Part shown: one piece after another, positions 7,320-9,471 of the stretch
How positions within the stretch are numbered: position 1 is the stretch's first letter
Layout of the letters: every line of letters begins with the position of its first letter
Assembly: GCA_021816565.1 (NCBI GenBank)
Contig: JAKAXN010000162.1
Span: forward strand, 1-9,471
DNA: 9,471 bases
Direction of reading: 5' to 3'
Origin: Actinomycetes bacterium
GTDB taxonomy: Bacteria; Actinomycetota; Acidimicrobiia; Acidimicrobiales; Palsa-688
Translations under genes and position numbers: made by a program
The notes under the pieces: generated by a model
Seen by the model: the letters and a program-made list of their open reading frames with translations, nothing else
Database searches by the model: none
What the model was told of the DNA's origin: nothing

Positions 7320-7325
7320 ACGCTA
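7320..7325 (-). promoter_or_regulatory. Putative -10 box for a leaderless oxidoreductase transcript
   Basis: On the minus strand TAGCGT (TAnnnT) is followed by 8 bases, TCTCGGCC, and then the ATG at 7311. No Shine-Dalgarno sequence precedes this ATG. A -10 box this close to a start codon is the usual arrangement for leaderless mRNAs in actinobacteria. I see no convincing -35 hexamer. Confidence 0.4.
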
Positions 7326-7355
7326 GGCCCCCGCCCGGCCGGCAGGAGGGGTACA

Positions 7356-7376
7356 CCGTCCCGTTGCTCGGGACGG
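7356..7376. repeat. Inverted repeat in the divergent spacer, candidate operator
   Basis: CCGTCCCG (7356-7363) and CGGGACGG (7369-7376) are perfect 8-base inverted arms around TTGCT. The centre, base 7366, is the exact midpoint both of the divergent spacer (7312-7420) and of the two putative -10 boxes. A dimeric regulator bound here could control both genes. A chance GC-rich palindrome is the alternative. Confidence 0.45.
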
Positions 7377-7406
7377 GAGGCGGGCCGGGACGGAGCCGGG
7401 TGGTCC

Positions 7407-7412
7407 TATGCT
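7407..7412 (+). promoter_or_regulatory. Putative -10 box for a leaderless SDR transcript
   Basis: TATGCT (TAnnnT) is followed by 8 bases, TCGCCGCC, and then the GTG at 7421. The spacing is the same as on the divergent oxidoreductase side. No good ribosome site lies before the GTG and no clear -35 hexamer is seen. This supports a leaderless start at 7421. Confidence 0.45.
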
Positions 7413-7420
7413 TCGCCGCC

Positions 7421-8209
7421 GTGCTGCTCGATCTGTTCAGGATGGAAGGCCAGGTCGCCGTGGTCACGGGCGCCAGCCGGGGTATCGGAGCGGCTACGGC
7501 TGCGGCCCTGGCCGAGTGCGGCTGCGACCTCGTCGTCTCGGCCCGCTCGGCTGAGGCCCTCGAGGGCTTCGCGGCCTCGGTGCGGGCCTCCACCGGGCGC
7601 AGGGTGGAGACGGTGCCCGCCGACCTCAGCGACCTGGCCAACCTGGCCGGTCTGGTCGAACGGGCCCGCAGCGTGTTCGGCCGGGTCGACGTGGTGGTCA
7701 ACAACGTCGGGGGGACCATGCCCCGGCCGCTGCTCGACACCAGCGCCCGGTACCTGGAGGCGGCGTTCCACTGGAACGTCACCACTGCGTTCGAGCTGAC
7801 CAAGCTGTGCGTCCCGTTGATGCTGGAGGGGGGCGGCGGGGCGGTGGTCAACATCAGCTCCGCGGTGGGCCACCTGAGCGACCGGGGCTACGTGGGCTAC
7901 GGCACCGCCAAGGCCGCCCTCGACCATCTCACCGAGCTGATGGCCGCCGACCTGGCGCCGCGCATAAGGGTCAACGCGGTGGCCCCCGGCTCCATCGAGA
8001 CCGACGCTCTCGGCAGCGTCCTGAGTGACGAGATGAGAGCGACGATGACCTCGATGACCCCGCTGCGCCGGTTGGGCCGGGTCGACGACATCGCCGCCGC
8101 GGTGGTGTACCTGGCGTCGGATGCCGGGTCGTTCCTCACCGGTAAGGTCATCGAGGTGGATGGGGGACTGACCGCTCCGAACCTGCCGCTGGGCCTGCCC
8201 GACCTGTGA
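7421..8209 (+). CDS. Short-chain dehydrogenase/reductase (classical SDR, FabG-like)
   Basis: A 262-residue cytoplasmic NAD(P)-dependent oxidoreductase of the classical SDR family. The cofactor motif TGASRGIG is at residues 16-23 and the structural NNVGG (normally NNAG) at 94-98. The catalytic set N119, S147, Y160, K164 is complete (YGTAK around Y160). NAVAPGSIETDAL and the C-terminal PLRRLGRVDDIAAAVVYLAS ... TGKVIEVDGG are standard. I chose GTG 7421 because VLLDLFRMEGQVAVVTGAS looks like a complete SDR N-terminus and because of the promoter spacing; ATG 7442 is an alternative and would leave fewer than ten residues before the first strand. An ATG at 7310 in the same frame would add an unlikely Gly/Pro-rich leader. 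The gene overlaps the flavin reductase gene by GTGA. FabG-like SDRs act on many alcohol/ketone pairs; a hydroxysteroid or cyclic alcohol dehydrogenase would fit the neighbours, but this is inference. Confidence 0.9.
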   Translation: MLLDLFRMEGQVAVVTGASRGIGAATAAALAECGCDLVVSARSAEALEGFAASVRASTGRRVETVPADLSDLANLAGLVERARSVFGRVDVVVNNVGGTMPRPLLDTSARYLEAAFHWNVTTAFELTKLCVPLMLEGGGGAVVNISSAVGHLSDRGYVGYGTAKAALDHLTELMAADLAPRIRVNAVAPGSIETDALGSVLSDEMRATMTSMTPLRRLGRVDDIAAAVVYLASDAGSFLTGKVIEVDGGLTAPNLPLGLPDL

Positions 8210-8682
8210 CCGGGCTGGACCAGGGGCAGTTCCGGGCGGTGCTCGGGCACTTCGCCAGCGGGGTGGTCCTGATCACCGGCATGCACGGCAGCGACCCGGC
8301 CGGCTTCACCTGCCAGTCGTTCTTCAGCCTGTCACTGGACCCCCCACTGGTCGCCCTGGCGCCCGGCAAGTCCTCCACCAGTTGGCCCAAGGTGTCCAGT
8401 ACCGGCAGCATCTGCATCAACATCCTGGCCGCCGACCAGGAAGCCCTGGCCCGGACCTTCGCCCGAAGCGGGGCGGACAAGTTCGCCGGCGTCGGCTGGT
8501 CGCCGGCGGTCAACGGGGCTCCCCGGCTGCACGGCGCTCTGGCCTGGCTCGACTGCCGGGTCCACACGGTCCACGACGCCGGTGATCACCATCTGGTCGT
8601 GGCCGAGGTGATCGAGATGGACAGCGGCCCCGGGCAGCCCCTGCTGTTCTACCGGGGCGGGTTCGGCAACTTCTCTCCCTAG
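8206..8682 (+). CDS. Flavin reductase of a two-component monooxygenase, HsaB-like
   Basis: A 158-residue flavin-reductase-domain protein (HpaC/HsaB/NtaB family), which uses NAD(P)H to reduce FMN or FAD for a partner oxygenase. The features are familiar: FRAVLGHFASGVVLITG at the N-terminus, GFTCQSFFSLSLDPPLVAL (flavin-binding segment), then DKFAGVGW, GALAWLDCRV, HDAGDHHLVVAEV and LLFYRGGFG. This run resembles HsaB, the reductase of the steroid-ring hydroxylase in actinobacteria, more than the enteric HpaC, judged from memory of the families. The start GTG 8206 overlaps the SDR stop by 4 bases, so the two are co-transcribed and probably translationally coupled. It is at the short end for the family because the C-terminus stops just after FYRGGFGNFSP. 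No oxygenase partner is encoded in the window. Confidence 0.88.
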   Translation: MTGLDQGQFRAVLGHFASGVVLITGMHGSDPAGFTCQSFFSLSLDPPLVALAPGKSSTSWPKVSSTGSICINILAADQEALARTFARSGADKFAGVGWSPAVNGAPRLHGALAWLDCRVHTVHDAGDHHLVVAEVIEMDSGPGQPLLFYRGGFGNFSP

Positions 8683-8685
8683 CCG

Positions 8686-8711
8686 GACGCCCCGCCCGGC
8701 CGGGCGGCGTC
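8686..8711. terminator. GC-rich hairpin between convergent genes, probable bidirectional terminator
   Basis: GACGCC (8686-8691) pairs with GGCGTC (8706-8711); after a 2-base CC bulge, GCCC pairs with GGGC around a GGCC loop. That gives ten G/C-rich pairs between the flavin reductase stop and the dioxygenase stop, overlapping two bases of the latter. No T-run follows, which is common for actinobacterial terminators. Confidence 0.5.
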
Positions 8712-9471
8712 AGCGGGCCGGGGCCAGCACGAAGTCGAAGTGGCTGCCCGGACCGCCCAGGTCGGCGACCAGGCCGTCCCGGACGGCGAACACGGCGTCG
8801 CTGTCCAGGTAGGCGGATGCGGCATCGAAGAGGTGGGTCACCAGACGCTCATATCCGTCGGCTGTTATGGCCACATGGAGATGGGCGGGACGCCAGGGAT
8901 GGCGACCGGCGGCGTGCAGCAACGAGCCGACCGGACCGTCGGAGGGAATGGTGTAGTCGACCGGCCGGACGGTGCGGAACGAGAAGCGGCCCTCCTCGTC
9001 GGTGGTCAGCCATCCCCGCAGGTTGCGCCGGCCGGGGTCGACCTCGATGTCGTAGCGACCGTCGGGCTGGACCTGCCACACGTCCACCCTGGCACCGGCC
9101 ACCGGCCGACCGTCGGGGTCGGCGACCGTAGCGGTGACGGCGAGCGGTTCCCCTCCGGTGGCCGGATCGGACACGATGGTCCCGCCCGGGGCCACGGAGG
9201 GGCTTTCGTCCACGAAGAACGGTCCCAGCACGGTGGCCGGTGACGTGCCCTCCACGCCGGGAGCGTTGAGCATCTCGAGCAGGGAGGAGACGCCCAGCAC
9301 ATCGGAGAGGAGGACGAACTCCTGCCGGACGTCGTCGCAGGTGTGGCCCACCTCGGTGAGGAACCGGATGCCCGCCGTCCACTCCTCCCGGGTGAGGCCC
9401 ACCTCCACGACGAACGCGTGCAGATGGCGGACAGCGGCGCGGGCGATCTCCGCGAGCCGGTCGTCGGAGGC
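8710..9471 (-). CDS. Intradiol ring-cleavage dioxygenase, catechol/hydroxyquinol 1,2-dioxygenase type (5' end outside window)
   Basis: The frame runs open from the right edge of the window to a TGA at 8710-8712, giving 253 residues; the first few dozen residues are missing. An apparent start at 9408 is internal, since the upstream frame encodes RLAEIARAAVRHLHAFV, the usual N-terminal linker helix of intradiol enzymes. VLGPFFV is typical of hydroxyquinol and chlorocatechol dioxygenases. The four non-haem Fe(III) ligands are present: Tyr in GRYD (codon at 9054-9052), Tyr in VDYTIPSDGP (8955-8953), and two His in HPWRPAHLH (8883-8881 and 8877-8875). The enzyme splits a catechol or 1,2,4-trihydroxybenzene between the two hydroxyl-bearing carbons with O2, giving a muconate or maleylacetate. 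It is convergent with the SDR/flavin reductase pair. Family and intact active site are clear; catechol versus hydroxyquinol cannot be settled here. Confidence 0.92.
   Translation of the reverse strand, partial: ASDDRLAEIARAAVRHLHAFVVEVGLTREEWTAGIRFLTEVGHTCDDVRQEFVLLSDVLGVSSLLEMLNAPGVEGTSPATVLGPFFVDESPSVAPGGTIVSDPATGGEPLAVTATVADPDGRPVAGARVDVWQVQPDGRYDIEVDPGRRNLRGWLTTDEEGRFSFRTVRPVDYTIPSDGPVGSLLHAAGRHPWRPAHLHVAITADGYERLVTHLFDAASAYLDSDAVFAVRDGLVADLGGPGSHFDFVLAPAR

Noticed and set aside
7310..7420. SDR start at ATG 7310, which would overlap the oxidoreductase start.
   Set aside because: It would add a 37-residue Gly/Pro-rich leader unlike SDR proteins. The N-terminus from 7421 already looks complete.
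7312..7854. N-terminal extension of the FAD oxidoreductase by about 180 residues.
   Set aside because: The extension is Ser/Thr/Arg/Pro-rich with no recognisable fold and is antisense to the well-conserved SDR N-terminal half, including its cofactor motif.
9006..9408. Independent start for the dioxygenase at 9408.
   Set aside because: Upstream in-frame sequence to the window edge encodes a typical intradiol N-terminal helix (RLAEIARAAVRHLHAFV), so the gene continues beyond the window.
1..9471. A defence system, mobile element or CRISPR array.
   Set aside because: No direct repeat array, transposase, integrase, toxin-antitoxin pair or nuclease motif was seen in any frame. All substantial genes are transport or catabolic enzymes.

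Overview
The window is very GC-rich (about 70% by eye, with G/C at most third codon positions). Its genes are densely packed, often overlapping as GTGA or TTGA, and several start with GTG or TTG. This suggests an actinobacterium or a similar high-GC soil or aquatic bacterium. No rRNA, tRNA or other phylogenetic marker is present, so the taxonomic call is weak.

Left half (1-5845, all + strand): an alpha-glucoside uptake and breakdown operon. In order it holds the 3' end of an extracellular sugar-binding protein, two MalF/MalG-type permeases, a GH13 alpha-glucosidase, a MalK/UgpC-type ABC ATPase and a ROK-family sugar kinase. The first five follow the order of the rhizobial aglEFGAK operon. The kinase carries fructokinase-type motifs (EAGGTK, FGPLEL, TPKPGW, CPFHRDCLEGLAAGP) rather than typical glucokinase ones. 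Transporter, intracellular alpha-glucosidase and fructokinase together suggest sucrose or a sucrose isomer as substrate: uptake, hydrolysis to glucose and fructose, then phosphorylation of fructose. Junctions after the first permease are 1 bp, 4-bp overlap, 2 bp and 4-bp overlap, so translation is probably coupled. A 17-bp hairpin separates the binding protein from the permeases and probably sets the high binding-protein to permease ratio.

Right half (5842-9471): a different catabolic neighbourhood. A minus-strand FAD-dependent oxidoreductase (fumarate reductase/3-ketosteroid dehydrogenase superfamily) converges on the kinase, the two stop codons sharing a CTAG. Divergent from it is a plus-strand pair: an SDR dehydrogenase overlapping a short HsaB-like flavin reductase. 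The 109-bp divergent spacer has a symmetric layout: a TAnnnT box 8 nt before each start codon, with an 8-bp inverted repeat centred exactly between them. This suggests two leaderless transcripts under one operator. A GC-rich hairpin then separates the pair from a convergent, 5'-truncated intradiol ring-cleavage dioxygenase of catechol/hydroxyquinol type. The set points to oxidation and cleavage of an aromatic, alicyclic or steroid-like ring, but the substrate cannot be told from the sequence.

I see no CRISPR array, insertion sequence, phage gene or RNA gene, and no gene-free stretch longer than about 110 bp.
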